A stretch of DNA of 64,000 nucleotides from Cyclina sinensis (Eukaryota; Mollusca; Bivalvia; Venerida; Veneridae). Made by a program: the position numbers and the translations under genes. Shown here piece after piece: positions 1 to 12,263 of the stretch. How positions within the stretch are numbered: position 1 is the first letter of the stretch; every line of letters begins with the position of its first letter. Below the pieces are notes generated by a model, which saw only the letters and a list, made by a program, of their open reading frames with translations, searched no databases and had not been told where the DNA came from. The stretch covers positions 27,773,348-27,837,347 of the forward strand of contig JAAONU010000010.1 in assembly GCA_012932295.1 (NCBI GenBank). The letters run 5' to 3'.

Positions 1-218
1 TTTTAAAGCAAAAACAATGCTCCTTATTTAAAGACCAATTTAGAAAACAACGTTTACAACAGCTTCACTATATAAGCCAGAACCTTTTGTGTCACCTTTA
101 TTGTACAAAAAGACGCATCTGCTTTACTAATCATGCTACATTGTAAGGGTCTGATGTGATTTCATCGGAAAATACTTAGTAGTAAAAGGCATGATTCTAA
201 TTTGTAAGTCAAAGGTAC
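1..218. other. AT-rich sequence, no feature seen
   Basis: AT-rich lead-in to the minisatellite. The last part, from about 195, resembles 7262-7290 and belongs to a diverged duplicated segment. No ORF or RNA gene is visible. Confidence 0.5.
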
Positions 219-764
219 ATACGTTCATTCCCAGTAAATGTATTTGCTAATTTCAGAGATAGTGTTTCATTTCCAGTTAATGTATTTACTTATTTCAGAG
301 ATAGTGTTTCATTTCCAGTTAATGTATTCACTAATTTCAGAGATAGTGTTTCATTTCCAGTTAATGTATTTGCTAATTTCAGAGATATTGTTTCTTTTCC
401 AGTTAATGTAATTGCTTATTTAAGAGATAGTGTTTCTTTTCCAGTTAATGTATTTGCTTATTTCAGAGAAAGTGTTTCTTTTCCAGTTAATGTATTTGCT
501 TAATTCAGAGATATTGTTTCTTTTCCAGTTAATGTATTTGCTTATTTCAAAGATAGTGTTTCCTTTCCAGTTAATGTATATGCTTATTTCAGAGATAGTG
601 TTTCTTTTCCAGTTAATGTATTTGCTAATTGCAGAGATAGTGTTTCTTTTTCAGTTAATGTATTTACTAATTTCAGAGATATTGTTTCTTTTCCAGTTAA
701 TTTATTCACTTGTTTCAGAGATAGTGTTTCTTTTCCAGTTAATGTATTTACTAATTTCAGAGAT
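219..764. repeat. 42-bp minisatellite, about 13 units
   Basis: A unit built around TTTCCAGTTAATGTATTT and TTTCAGAGATAGTGTTTC recurs at exactly 42-bp spacing: AGTG/ATTG marks fall at 261, 303, 345, 387, 429, 471, 513, 555, 597, 639, 681 and 723. Only substitutions separate the units, with no length changes over twelve units. Because 42 is a multiple of 3, one frame stays open from 430 to 1050 and encodes a hydrophobic 14-residue repeat (FLFQLMYLLISEIV type). The frame opens on GTG after a TAA that arose in one unit, and the ~90 codons beyond the array resemble nothing I know, so I do not call a gene. A single-unit relative lies at 7262-7462. Confidence 0.9.
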
Positions 765-2118
765 GGTATTTCTATCAGTTAGGAAACAAAGTGATTTTTG
801 TTTTTTAGTTTTCCAGGATTTCTTTACTTGTTGCAAAAGTCTATTATACTCAAATCACCGCATACTTGCACAGAGTTGCAGCCAATGTTTAAGACCTATT
901 ATTGCCATATTATTTTTATTCAGACATTTTATTGCTAAGCAAAACAATATGTGTTTGCTGAAAGACAATAAATATCAGGTATACACAATATATAACATGT
1001 TTGATACATATCTGACATTCAGAAGGCTTTCCTGGCCTCTATCTAAATAAATTGTTTAATGATCCTTTATTCAATAAGGTATATTTGTCTAGTAAAGAAA
1101 ACAATGTGGCCTTTATTATCTTTTATTAGATACAGAGACTTCAGCTTTGGGGTTTTGAAAGAAGATATGTATAACAAAAGCTATCATTTTGGGCTAATGA
1201 TAGTACAAGACAGGGCAGGACCAGACAAAAATGATATTTGACAGACAGAAAGACTACTGCTCTTAAGCTTATCTAATATGTTTTTAATGGATGTCATATC
1301 TTGCAGTTGTAAGTGCAAAATCGACAACTTTCGACAACAACTGTTTTACTTCCTAATAAAACAAGCTATGATGAAAATTTCACAACCCATTATTGTTTAT
1401 TAGTTCTATGAGTTTTAACATTGCATATGACATTTTTATGATTTTGTTATAATGTGATTTTTTCTGTATAATATTTCATCATTGTTTCATAATATATTAT
1501 CATTATTTCATGATATTTTTCTGGACCATTATAAAATAAACTTTCATGTTTTAGAAATTATATTTGTCTTGAATGAATTTGTGTACATGTATAAATATTG
1601 GTTTCATGTATTTTGTCATTTCAACTTCTTGTATGTTGAACAGTTTAGTACTGTGATGTAAATGACATTTTTCTGTATTATTTTTCTGTATGGACATGTT
1701 TGGTAAATCTTTCGTATAAAGTTTTGTATTGACGTTTTTAAGTTTAGTAAATTTTGAGTTGATTTAAAATAAACATTTTTTTTTAGAATTTCACATTTCA
1801 TAACTACTCTTAGTCAAAAATATTACTTAAACATTAAAAGTTTATCAAGTTTCATCTTGAGATTTCCTGCTTAATGGTGACACTGATTGGTGATAATTAA
1901 TCTCAAAAGCTCTTGGCATAGCCAACCTGGAAGAACGACAGACACAGGAAGCCAGGAGTGATAAGTTGTCACATATGAAAGTCGGTTCAAAGAAAAAGGT
2001 GATTTATTAATAATTAATCTTTTCAAAGATTAAGAGTATGGCATCAAGTCATTTTTTATAGTTTTTGAGCATGACTTCTCAAATTTAGTATAAAAGCTAC
2101 CCAGAGATTTTGATGGTC
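765..2118. other. AT-rich non-coding stretch
   Basis: The part up to about 935 is the right flank of the duplicated minisatellite segment; it shares CCAATGTTTAAGACC and TTATTGCCA with 7427-7450. Beyond that I see only AT-rich sequence with short ATTTCAT/ATTATCA-like runs near 1430-1510 and no supportable gene. Confidence 0.5.
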
Positions 2119-2198
2119 ATCATTCACCATCTACATTTCAAGAAATAAAGTTGTGTTTTAAAAATATTTGGAATTAAGATTTTTATATTGGATTTCAG
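2119..2198. repeat. 80-bp direct repeat, copy 1
   Basis: Matches 2903-2982 with one visible mismatch (GGATTTCAG versus TGATTTCAG) at an offset of 784 bp. It contains AATAAAG and ends in a splice-acceptor-like ATTTCAG, here followed by GTAAAT. The intervening ~700 bp shows no coding potential. It could be a local duplication or the short repeats of a small element. Confidence 0.85.
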
Positions 2199-2902
2199 GT
2201 AAATAAATTCTTCGTTCTTAAATTATTGTTCTGCTGCATAGGTCTTTTTGCTCTTTTTTGTACTTTTCAGAAATGATTCTTTTTAACAATATTTATATAG
2301 CTTTCCGGACTTATTATTTGTCTAGAAATTGTTGTTGTATTTTTGAAAATATTTGTTTGCATGTAATGTGTAAATGTAATGCAATATTAGTTAAAAGCAG
2401 TAAGACAATTTAAATTAAAGGCATACAATTTATCAATTGATAAAGACAATAATGACTATTTTATATAAAAAGAAATTTGATTCATTTTTAAAGTTGAAAA
2501 TGGTGATGTTTTGAAAAAAAGGGAATTTTAGACCAAGGTTCGATTTATTAATTGTTGTAAATTATTATAAAAACAGTATTCTATATTATTTTTACAAGAC
2601 ATTTGTTTACATGAAATAAAATCAAATTAGGTACCTGATAGCTAGGGTTATGCATAGACAACGATCTCGGTATGCCTTTCACTGCAAAGCGAGTTAATCT
2701 ACTTTGGCTGATTTGATAAATTAACTTATAAATTAATTCGATTTTTTTCTATATATTTAAATTACTCTTCCCCATACGGCAAACTTTAACAACAGTTCTA
2801 TATACTTGAAATAGCATTTGATTTTATCAATATACATTGTTCAATTACTAATGCAATCCTTTTTATAATGTTATTTGTTATTATAAAATGTATTGTTATA
2901 AC

Positions 2903-2982
2903 ATCATTCACCATCTACATTTCAAGAAATAAAGTTGTGTTTTAAAAATATTTGGAATTAAGATTTTTATATTTGATTTCAG
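2903..2982. repeat. 80-bp direct repeat, copy 2
   Basis: Second copy of the 2119-2198 segment, 79 of 80 positions the same by eye. Sequences outside the 80 bp do not match on either side, so the duplicated unit is short and sharply bounded. Confidence 0.85.
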
Positions 2983-5900
2983 ACCTTCCCATCTCCAGCC
3001 ACAAAAAAACGGGTTATAACAATTTTGTTACGTATTTGCCAAAAAATACTTAAAACCCTTTTTCTGTATTGAGCGACTTTGCACTTTTCAAAAGGTCGTA
3101 ACTGTCACTTACAACCTTTACCATTTATGGATGTGTATGTTTCAAATTATCATTTATCTATGTATGAAAAAGAAGTCACTTGGATTGAAATGAAGTATGG
3201 ATACTTGCCTTGTGTTGAGTGGTTACTTTATACTTCGGATGTTTAAAGTGGCAAATGATTTGAAAAAGCAGATATAAACATACCACTTACCTAATCCGAG
3301 ATGCTCAAACGGAAAAAACCTACAAAAAACAGTGCTAAATTGTACTTTGTTTTATCTCTTAGTAGCATCCTTCAGTGAATGTTGATATCAGTTTTAATAT
3401 CATTGCATGTTTTTTTTAAATAAAAAGACACTTCATATGCAATAAAATGATCTTTGAAACAAAAGTTTATTTAGCACTTCAACATGTTCAAGATCTTTCC
3501 CAGTACCAAACAATCATGTAAGAAATAATAAGAATTATATCAAAGCATGCATCAATAAGAAACAACTAACATAATAAATTATTGACTGGTACAAATGTTA
3601 CATTTTTCCCTGGTTTTAAATATATATCTTTGTGAAATGTAACCATTACAAACGTCTGTCCTAAAATACACTAAAGACATAGTTACTTTAACTAATCTAG
3701 CTGTGCGGACAAAGAACATGTGTAAACTTTGAACAACGAACAACAGATCAATAAAGATAATGTGATACTTCAGAATTAGTTTGAACATGTTAATTCATTT
3801 TAACAGAACAGAACTGTTCTGTTAATTTATTAGAATTTATTGTCTTAAGAAGTCTCTGGGTAAGAGACAAAGCTAAGAACGACCTGCACTATTAAAATGG
3901 TTTCCGATCAAAACCTGAAAAATAACTTTTCTGAGGATCTTTAGACTTTTTATACATAAAGGAAATAATAAGTGGTTGACCCTGTTTATAATAACAAGAT
4001 GGTTATGCATGATGGATAGATACACCTCGCTGATTTAGGAGTCAATACTAGTAGATAAAAGGTCAAAGGTCTCTATTTTATAAAATCTATCATGTCAAAT
4101 AGCAGCTGTCTACATCAACTGACACAGTTGATAACACAATCTCAAAAGGATTTTATTTAACAAAGATGAAAAATATAAATTTAACGAAGCGTTTTACTTT
4201 AACTCATTTTCTTTTTTCTTTCTCTTTTATGAAATCGTATATGAAAGTTTTCAGGTAAAATTGGAAAATTGGACAATCTATAAAATCACTTTTCTTTCAT
4301 TCATATTTAAATCTGCTCTGCTTTCATCACTTAGACATGCAATACATCCGGAAACTGTGCAGGAATTTATCATAGCACAATTCTGTTTTAAAATGTGAAA
4401 ACAAGCATGCATTTATTTCATTCACTTGAAAGGGAAGCCTTTTTTCAACAATTTTGCGCACGACCCCAAACGAACCTTCACACTCGTCATTGCAACGAGC
4501 GATCACATGTAATTCATGCGCATGCGCAGAGAAAGCTATTCAGACAAGTTAAATGTTTTTCACAAAAATGAAGAAAAACAAACTTCACTTACCGCTGGGT
4601 ATTTTACCAAGTTGATTTATGTAAATTGCATAAAAGAGAAAAGATTGCAGAACATTCTTCTAACATTAACGTGTCTAAATCACAAAGTTACTTTTTGAAG
4701 CACCAATATATGTCTCTAATTAAGAGCAGTATGGTTGTTTGTCTTTTACCCAAGATCTACCTTTAACAAGATATTAACGCGCTTTCAAGTTTGCTTAGCT
4801 CACTCGTGATTCAATTAGACGTGACGAAGCAAATTTGTAACTTACATTTAGAGTAAATGTCTATCAACTATCACATTTACAATTTGTCCTTTTAAATATT
4901 CTGCACTTTAACACTGTTTCTTTATTAAAACGATAAAATGCGTAATATCAAATCCAATTATATTGACAGAATATGAACGTATTAAATCATCTCATTTCTT
5001 TACATCCAAAGTTAAGGTTGATCACGAATATCTGCAGGGAAGTGACGTGAACAGGTATTTATATTTGCAACCGTGAAATTTGATCTGCTACGCAGCTTGC
5101 CGACCGCTTGAACAAAAATAGCCATTCGCAATGTTATGGCATACTGGAAAATGAAATGAATATAAAGCGATTTGCAATTGGTGTTCATGAAAACTGCATT
5201 TTTATATTATATAATTTGCCATGCATCAATTTAAACTTAGGAAGAAGGTGTAAGTATGGACATTGTCTTAAAAACCTGACATGAACGGACGAAATTAACA
5301 AATAAGAATTGTTATTTTATGTAAATATGAAAAATGAAAAATGAAAAGAAATGTATTAGGGTAGCTGTCCCAAAACATATTTAACTACTTTAAAAACAAC
5401 AATAACAACAAAAGTTAAAAAAATTGTGAAGAAATAAAACGAGAAAAGAAGAATAAAATAAAAACTTAAAATTAGTTGCAACGGAAAGGTGTTTTGTTCC
5501 GAACATGTTCGACCACAAACCAACAAAACCTGAACCATAAATCGTCTACGATTTCGCCGTGTTAGGAAATGTCCAATGTACAGTTTTGCCCTGTATATTT
5601 TTTTCCTTTGCCAAAGTGACAAGTTTTGTTATCATAACGAATGTTTTTAGATAACTGTTAGAACAAATATTGTTTGCATGACTGTCTGGATTTTTGAGTC
5701 GTTAGAGCTATATCATAACAAATTTGTTACATTTTAATTTGATGCACCGTATAATTATTTTCCTTAAACTTATTTTTGTATCTATTTTATTGCAGGATTT
5801 TTTGTCTAATACTTAACGTCGTGTAAAATTAGACTTTAAAGTGCTCGTTCACAATTTAACGGTATATAAAAATAAATATTTTCACTCCCTTGTTACTGTT

Positions 5901-6257
5901 GGTTAAGTCTTTGTTCTCTGATAAAACATTAGCTCGCGTAGGTCACATTGCACGGGAAAACGCATTTTCGTAAACGCCAACTTGTGGAATTCCGGTTAAA
6001 TATAAAATACGGTATATCCGAAGAAAGTGCTTGCTGTACCACGTGACACGTTCCGCAACATTATGTCTTCACCAGTCGCGGCACAAGCATTCGTATCATT
6101 GATAAATGTCCCTAACGACTATATAACCAACACAAAGTACCAAAGTCCAGAAGAATTTATCTGAGGGTCACATTACATCAAACAGATGTAACGTAACTCT
6201 TATTGTATCTGATAGTTTAATTGTTTCTTTCTAAATATGACAGGGAGTGAAACAATT
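2983..6257. other. AT-rich stretch, no gene recognised
   Basis: No recognisable protein, RNA gene or long repeat. The only structured item is a perfect 12-bp inverted repeat with a 2-bp centre at 3800-3825 (arms beginning TTAACAGAACAG). Confidence 0.45.
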
Positions 6258-6334
6258 GTGGCTCGAACGGTACTTCAATCCAGAGCCTTCCGCTAACAGC
6301 GCGGACACTCTACCAGCTGAGCTACGAAGCCACA
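6258..6334 (-). repeat. tRNA-like sequence (tRNA pseudogene or SINE head)
   Basis: On the minus strand an A-box-like TAGCTCAGCTGGTAGAG lies close to the 5' end. It is followed by an anticodon-arm-like stem (TCCGC/GCGGA) and a B-box-like GGATTGAAGTACC. The ends TGTGGCT and AGCCACA can pair over 7 bp. The anticodon loop lacks the usual U33 and the T-arm is degenerate, so I call it a tRNA-derived relic and not a functional gene. An RNA polymerase III SINE head is the likeliest source. Confidence 0.55.
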
Positions 6335-7181
6335 CAATGTTTCCGGTCGATTTAACACCGATATACCTGTACCCGGCTACATAAATATAACAATAACTCC
6401 ATTCAAAGTGAAAACATTTTATTCCACTGCACCCCTGATTGCTCTCAAATAAGTTTCATTGCTTCTATACAGAAGTATATAGAAAGTTAAAAAAATCAAT
6501 CTTAAAACTCAGTCAAGTTTCAGTTCTATTGTATAAATAAACTGAAGGCCTTAGTGGACTTCATATATTTGTGTAATGAATCCTGTAGGTAAACTCGAAT
6601 CAGCTTATATACTTTTATTTTTTAATATTATGGCAACATTTCAATAGCAATGTTTAGAGGGAAAATAATTATGTCTAAGATAAGGTGACACTCAGATTCA
6701 TTCTGGGAGCTTTCCCGCCTTGGCATTTATCCATGAAACGAATGCCTGTGGGTTTCGGTCCAATATTCAAAAACGGATATGATGTGAGCGTATCCACGTA
6801 GAGTGAATGTGATCAGTCTTGTGACGGCACACGAAAATGGAAATTCTAATATTAGTTTTTATACCGTTGGTAACGCTATGGCCTATAATGAAGAAATTAT
6901 CCACTTTATTTACAATCACGCAATGTTGGGTGACAATGTCTCTGAATGGAGATTGAAAGACGTTATACACACAAGTGCTAGGTGATGCGTGTTTAGGTCA
7001 AAGATAATGTGATGAGTTATCTGTCTGTCAAGATAAATTTATTCATCTTCTGTACCGGATGATGATTTTATCGACGTCTACAGAAAAGTTTTGTTTTGTT
7101 AGGCTGTGGGAAGTTTTTGCAAGGTACAGAAATTATCCTATTTAAGAAACATTCATGCTATAATGTAGGTGTTTAAAGTGT
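6335..7181. other. Non-coding, no feature recognised
   Basis: Short open frames on both strands at 6767-6985 overlap each other and match nothing I recognise. No repeats or RNA structure stand out. Confidence 0.4.
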
Positions 7182-7232
7182 TCTCATCAGAGAATAAAGT
7201 GTTTAATCAGAGAATAAAGTGTACTCATCAGA
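7182..7232. repeat. Short tandem repeat, about 20-bp unit, 3 copies
   Basis: TCATCAGAGAATAAAGTGT-type units occur three times. The outer GTGTTCTC and GAGAACAC are inverted relative to each other, so the block could also fold. Confidence 0.6.
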
Positions 7233-7261
7233 GAACACCTGGAAGAAAAGACAAGTTTCTG

Positions 7262-7462
7262 ATTTGTAAGTCAACTTAATACATGTGTTCAATCCCACTT
7301 AATGTGTTTTCTAAGTTTAGAGTTAAACTAGTTTAGGAAAAAAATGTGTTTTTAATATGTTTTTGAACTCAAGGATTGCTTTTCACAGTTTTCTCACCTG
7401 ACTGCACGCTGACCACATAGGTGCCGCCAATGTTTAAGACCTTTTATTGCCAGTTTGAGCAA
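7262..7462. repeat. Diverged copy of the 195-935 segment
   Basis: Collinear with the segment around the 42-bp minisatellite: TTTGTAAGTCAA, a single CCCACTTAATGTGTTTTC...TTTAGAG unit, TAGGAAA...TTTTT, then GCCAATGTTTAAGACC and TTATTGCCA. It has one minisatellite unit where the other copy has about 13, so it resembles the pre-expansion state. Confidence 0.6.
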
Positions 7463-7749
7463 GTGATTTTTATTTTTCATACATACACTTTCTACACCTA
7501 TCATATGAAACCAATACTATCGGGAATGAGCATCCACGCTTTTGAAACTGCCATCTACATGTATAGGTTCGTAAGCATTTTAACTGGTTTACATTTTTCA
7601 CATTTGATATTTGTGGAAGAAAGAAAACGACCTTAAATTGTCAGATGTTAGATTCAACATGTTTTCTTTAACTTTTTGCCACCTAAAAACGTTTTATTTG
7701 CGCTCATCTTTCCCTCTACATTACATTTTCAACTGAACTGGTTCTACAT

Positions 7750-10700
7750 TATTGTCAATGTATAATTTCGGTTAATTCTGGGGTACGTCCCTTGATTCTA
7801 TCGGTGTTTCATAAAATGAAATAACTATCACATTCACGAACGTCCTTCAACGTTTCATTGTTTTCTGCTAGATATTAATTCAATACATAATATATAAAAG
7901 GTACATGATTAGGTGTGTGATTAAGGTTGGAAACTGTCATTTGAAATAAAATTTCTTAAACAGTCTTAAAGTTTTCCTATTCCTGAGCTGGCGACCTAAA
8001 TTTTACCCAGCTTGAAAATAAATGTAACAGGTTTAAGGAAAACCCTTAAAACGATTTGACGTCACTGATTACTGTGTTTTTCTTTTCTTGTTGTGTTTGA
8101 AAAGAATTTTGATTTTAAGTTTTAATGTAAGTTAGCGTTGATGGTATAGATAGCGTTATACAATTACTTAAACCCGCAGATCCTTAATGGCTGACGGAAG
8201 CTAGGTAATCAGGAAGTATTAATATCTAGAACGGTCTAAAGACACTGCTTTCAAGCTACACTATTTTTTGAATATGTATAAAACACTGTTTTGGATAAAA
8301 GCAGATAATATTTGGAAACACTGCATACTTACGAAAAAGGTGAAAACGCATATCAAGAAAAAACGGTCAGAAACACCGCCTGCCTACACAGTTAAAAAGC
8401 AGGGAAAAGACAGCATGAATTTATCTAAAGATGAATTTTAAAACGCCACCACAAGCAATTAAAAAAATATGTGAACCCGATGGGTTCCCGCCTTGGAACG
8501 GTTAGTAGCAACACATTTGCCCCTGGTTTTTTTTAACCAGTTTCTACGGTGCACTAACCTCACACTTGCCCCAACGGGATTTCATATGAACAAACAAATT
8601 ATCTTGGTGAATTAACTCCAACCCACCTATCAACTTGACAATGTTGCATGCTAAAGCACACAAGCATAAACAAACATAAAAGGCTAATGGTATTGTAGAG
8701 TGACAAAGGTAGGTACTCAATGACCTTTCTGTGACAAGAGCACTTGAAGTAAAACCAGCAAGAACACAACGGAAGGAATAAAAAACTGATCGAGATTATA
8801 CGGTCTTTTCATGATTTCATTATGAACCTTAATAAACTCTCAAACCCCTACCATCGTCGTGCAACCAAATAGGTAAGCAAAGCGATCAACTATAGAAGGG
8901 CTGATATTGCTTTTTACTTTATTTAATTTATAAATCAAATCTCCATAAAACACTGGTTCAGAAATACCTTGTTGCCGTAATGAATTTTAATTAAACTGCA
9001 ATTGTATTTTGACTTAAATTTTGGTATCGGCGATAAAATTTGTAAAACGTTTTTCTTAATATGCGGTACCGGTAAATCTATTTACGCACAGGAATATCAC
9101 AAATAGTTTTAAACTCACATACAAATAAAAGTTAAGTTAAGCTGCATTACCAAATAGGGAAATATAATTGTAAAGACGTAACCGGATAGAAGACGAGCCT
9201 TTGCCGATATTTGTTAATAATACACTGTACATCGCCTTGAAATTCAAATTAACGTTTGCCAAATATGGGCACATTTTTTTGTGAATAAGACACAAAAGTT
9301 ATCTCATACGAGAGATTTTGCAAACAAAAAGTTACAACTGTGTTTTAAATGTAGGACACGTTCTGCGGTCGTCATATCATGAAATAAAAAAACTTAAAAG
9401 TCATAAATCTCTTTCAAAATTTGACTTAGCTTTTTATGTTCATCGATAGACATCTTCATTACACGCTCTTATTTTCAACTTTCTAAATCAGATATTTCAT
9501 TAATAAATATTTTGTACTTTTCACTGTTACGTATCGTTCCCATATAAATATTCACTGTAAAAATTATTATCTTATGCTTAATCTATATGTGGTTTTATCT
9601 ACTGATAATACTGAAAATAAAACATGTTGAGCTACAATGTAAGTCGTGCGTCGTCCGTAAATAATTCCCTTCAAGGTCATCTCCTACTTAACCACCTGGT
9701 CAAAAGTAATGAACATTTTCAGAAATGTTCAATGCATGACACCTTTCTAAAGTTCTTTTTAACTATTGATTTATGTGCAGAACCATGGTAATGCAGGCAA
9801 TGGAAATACAACACAAATCTTTAAATAATTCTTATCCAAATCCGCACAGCCTAAAATAAAGGACCATGCAGTCAAATATATATTTTACGGAAGATTGCTA
9901 TGTCAAAGAAACACCGTGCTCGTGGTAAATTAAACAAAAAAAAATGAATAAATAAACAAAAAGACAAGAAATCAAATTACTTACGTAGGGACGTCTTCGT
10001 AAACAGATGAGGATAATTCTTAAACGAAATTAAGTGTGAAATGTCGTCAATCATATCTTATAACAAACAGTTTGAGTTGTATTTGATTGAGAAAACACAC
10101 AGAAGAGAAAAAGTAGTGTGTATGATAAATCATGAGGAAGTCAAACACTTGACCTAAGCTAGAGTCAAATTTATTCTTGTTTCGCAGGACGAAACACAAA
10201 ATTTGCATATCATCGGCATTTTTCAGTTCGATGACTTTTGTAAAAAGTTTGGCCCTTTAATGGTTTTTATTTTTAAAGTTTGTCCGGACTACTTTTCTTT
10301 TACTACTAAAGCAAATTGAATGAAATGTTACAGATTGATCGATACCTCAAGTACTTGCACATATTTAATGGATTTTTTGGTTGAATAATTTTTGGCTGAG
10401 TTCTGGCCTATGAATAAAGAAAGCGTTTTAGCCAACAAACTGTCCAGTCACCTCGCAATACAACTGCTTAATTGGCTATCAGCAGGCGACACATGTGAAC
10501 ACTGATCGCCCTTGTTTCACCATGTCTCGCATTGCAAAAAGGGATTCACCTGTCAGAGACAGTAAAAGTTTCACTGCATCTGTCAACACAATTCAGTGAA
10601 AGTATGTTTGAAGTAAACTGACCCCCGGTTACATTCTTGTGGATTTTCGCACTAACTGGTTATATAGTGATTCGGGACATTCATTCATAAAACGAATGCC

Positions 10701-11520
10701 CGCGCTGAATATGTCACGTGGTAGAGCAAGCACGAAGACTTTACCAACAGTAACGAGGGACCGTGGAAAGCACTTTTTTATTTCTACCGTTCAATGCCTT
10801 AAGATAAATCTGAATTTTACTACATTGTTCTCTAAATGGGGCTTGATAAAAAACACACGTTTTGTGCAAATGTAGCATATGTAGCTATCATAGCCAATAT
10901 TAGGCTCCATTTTTTTCAAATGATTTCTATTTTGTACATAAAATTCATGTTGTTATGCTGCAATACTGTTTCAGTAATTAAAAACAACATCACCAACATA
11001 TTGTTGAATTGACAGTCTGGGTAGAAGTCGCCTATCTGTTCGATCAGAAATTTTGAGCAATCTTATTCATCATTGGATATTTATGAAAACCAGTTAATAC
11101 TGAGTGGAGAAAAGATATAATTTATCGTGCTGACAGTCCCCATTTCTTGTCATGTAACATATATGTCTTAGGTTTGAAAACAACCATTACGTCTGTTTTT
11201 ATCTTTTAAAACCTATTTTTAGTAAATACCGTATGAACCCATTGTTGCAAAGCTTTTAAGTCTTTGATTTTTGTTTCAATAGTAGTATACAACTGGACAA
11301 GGAAGAAACAGAATGTCTGTATAGGTATTGAAAAGAGTTAAGAGATTAGTCAAAGGAAGTAAATATGCGTAACTTTAAACTTTAAATCATAGGTTATGTA
11401 TTTAGGGAGTTTATCGAACATTTTAGAATTAAATACATCATGAATATTCAAAAAAAAAATATGTCAACTATTTACTTACTATATCAAAGCAGGAATCCAA
11501 TCTTATAAATTATGCTGATA
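7750..11520. repeat. Large diverged duplicated block, copy A1
   Basis: Collinear with about 22100-28200. Clear anchors are: 7850 with 22260 (CATTGTTTTCTGCT), 8270 with 22620 (ATGTATAAAACACT then AAACACTGCATACTT), 9085-9300 with 25215-25420 (CACTGTACAT, GCCTTGAA, TTTGTGAATAAGACACAA), 9685 with 26100 (ACCACCTGGTCAA), 9795 with 26205 (GCAGGCAATGGAAA versus GCAGGCAATAGAAA) and 10130-10200 with 27370-27430 (TATTCTTGTTTC). No protein-coding gene is visible, so this is an old segmental duplication or a large unclassified repeat. An additional relative of its right end lies near 39600-40030. Confidence 0.6.
8473..8544. other. Two small hairpins
   Basis: GAACCCGATGGGTTC (8473-8487) is a 6-bp stem with a 3-nt loop. 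CTGGTT and AACCAG around a T-run form another near 8525-8542. The surrounding GC-rich patch differs from the AT-rich context and may be a fragment of an interspersed element. Confidence 0.4.
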
Positions 11521-12208
11521 CCCAAAATGTAATGTTGTTTTTTTTAGCCAATAAAAACTGTTAAAAGTAAACGATTATTTAGTTAATAATTCTTTACCAA
11601 ATTTACCAAATATTTGAACAACTGGACCAATGATGTCTACATTGCATACGACATGTACGACGTTGTTTGCAAAACATATAATGGTTATTTTCTATTGTTC
11701 CAACACATTTTTAAACTGTCTATTAGCGAAAAACCATGACATATAAAGAACAAGAAACTTCATATCATGAAAAAGAATGTACCATTTTGGATAAAATATT
11801 GAATATACCTCGTACACAAAAAAGTTTACTGCTTATAAGACAAAAAAAAAAACGTTTTTTTAAGTGCTATCGTACACATGTTATGTAACGAACCAGATAT
11901 CGCTAAGTCAGTCTCTAAATAAATCTTAGTTGTAAAGCTTTTTAGTGGCTAGCGCTTTATTACAAATCAGCTATTACTAATGTGCCATATGCTTTACGGG
12001 AAATAGACAAACATAACTGTTACCATGATTTATTACATTATTTGATACTTACTCGTGCCTTGAAGAAAAAAAAAAAACAAGTACGATACATAATTATGAA
12101 GTATATCATCTGTTAATTTTAGGATATCTTCAAGTTATAACTGCCAAAAGTCAATAAAGACTATACTAAGTATGCCTAAATACAGTTTTATTATATGATA
12201 CAACCATG

Positions 12209-12210
<2 letters not shown>
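11521..12210. other. AT-rich stretch, nothing recognised
   Basis: Homopolymer A runs and AT-rich sequence only. No coding or structural signal is visible. Confidence 0.4.
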
Positions 12211-12250
<40 letters not shown>

Positions 12251-12263
12251 GCACGCACGCACA
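12211..12263. repeat. (CA)n-(GCAC)n microsatellite
   Basis: An uninterrupted CA run to about 12246 changes into GCAC units to about 12262. The whole run alternates purine and pyrimidine. Confidence 0.95.

Noticed and set aside
430..1050. Open frame over the minisatellite as a membrane-protein gene
   Set aside because: It opens on GTG just after a stop within the array, the hydrophobic repeat follows from the 42-bp unit, and the downstream part has no recognisable domain or splice context.
3800..3825. Steroid-receptor response element from the AGAACA/TGTTCT palindrome
   Set aside because: Spacing between the half-sites is 4, not 3, and no gene is nearby.
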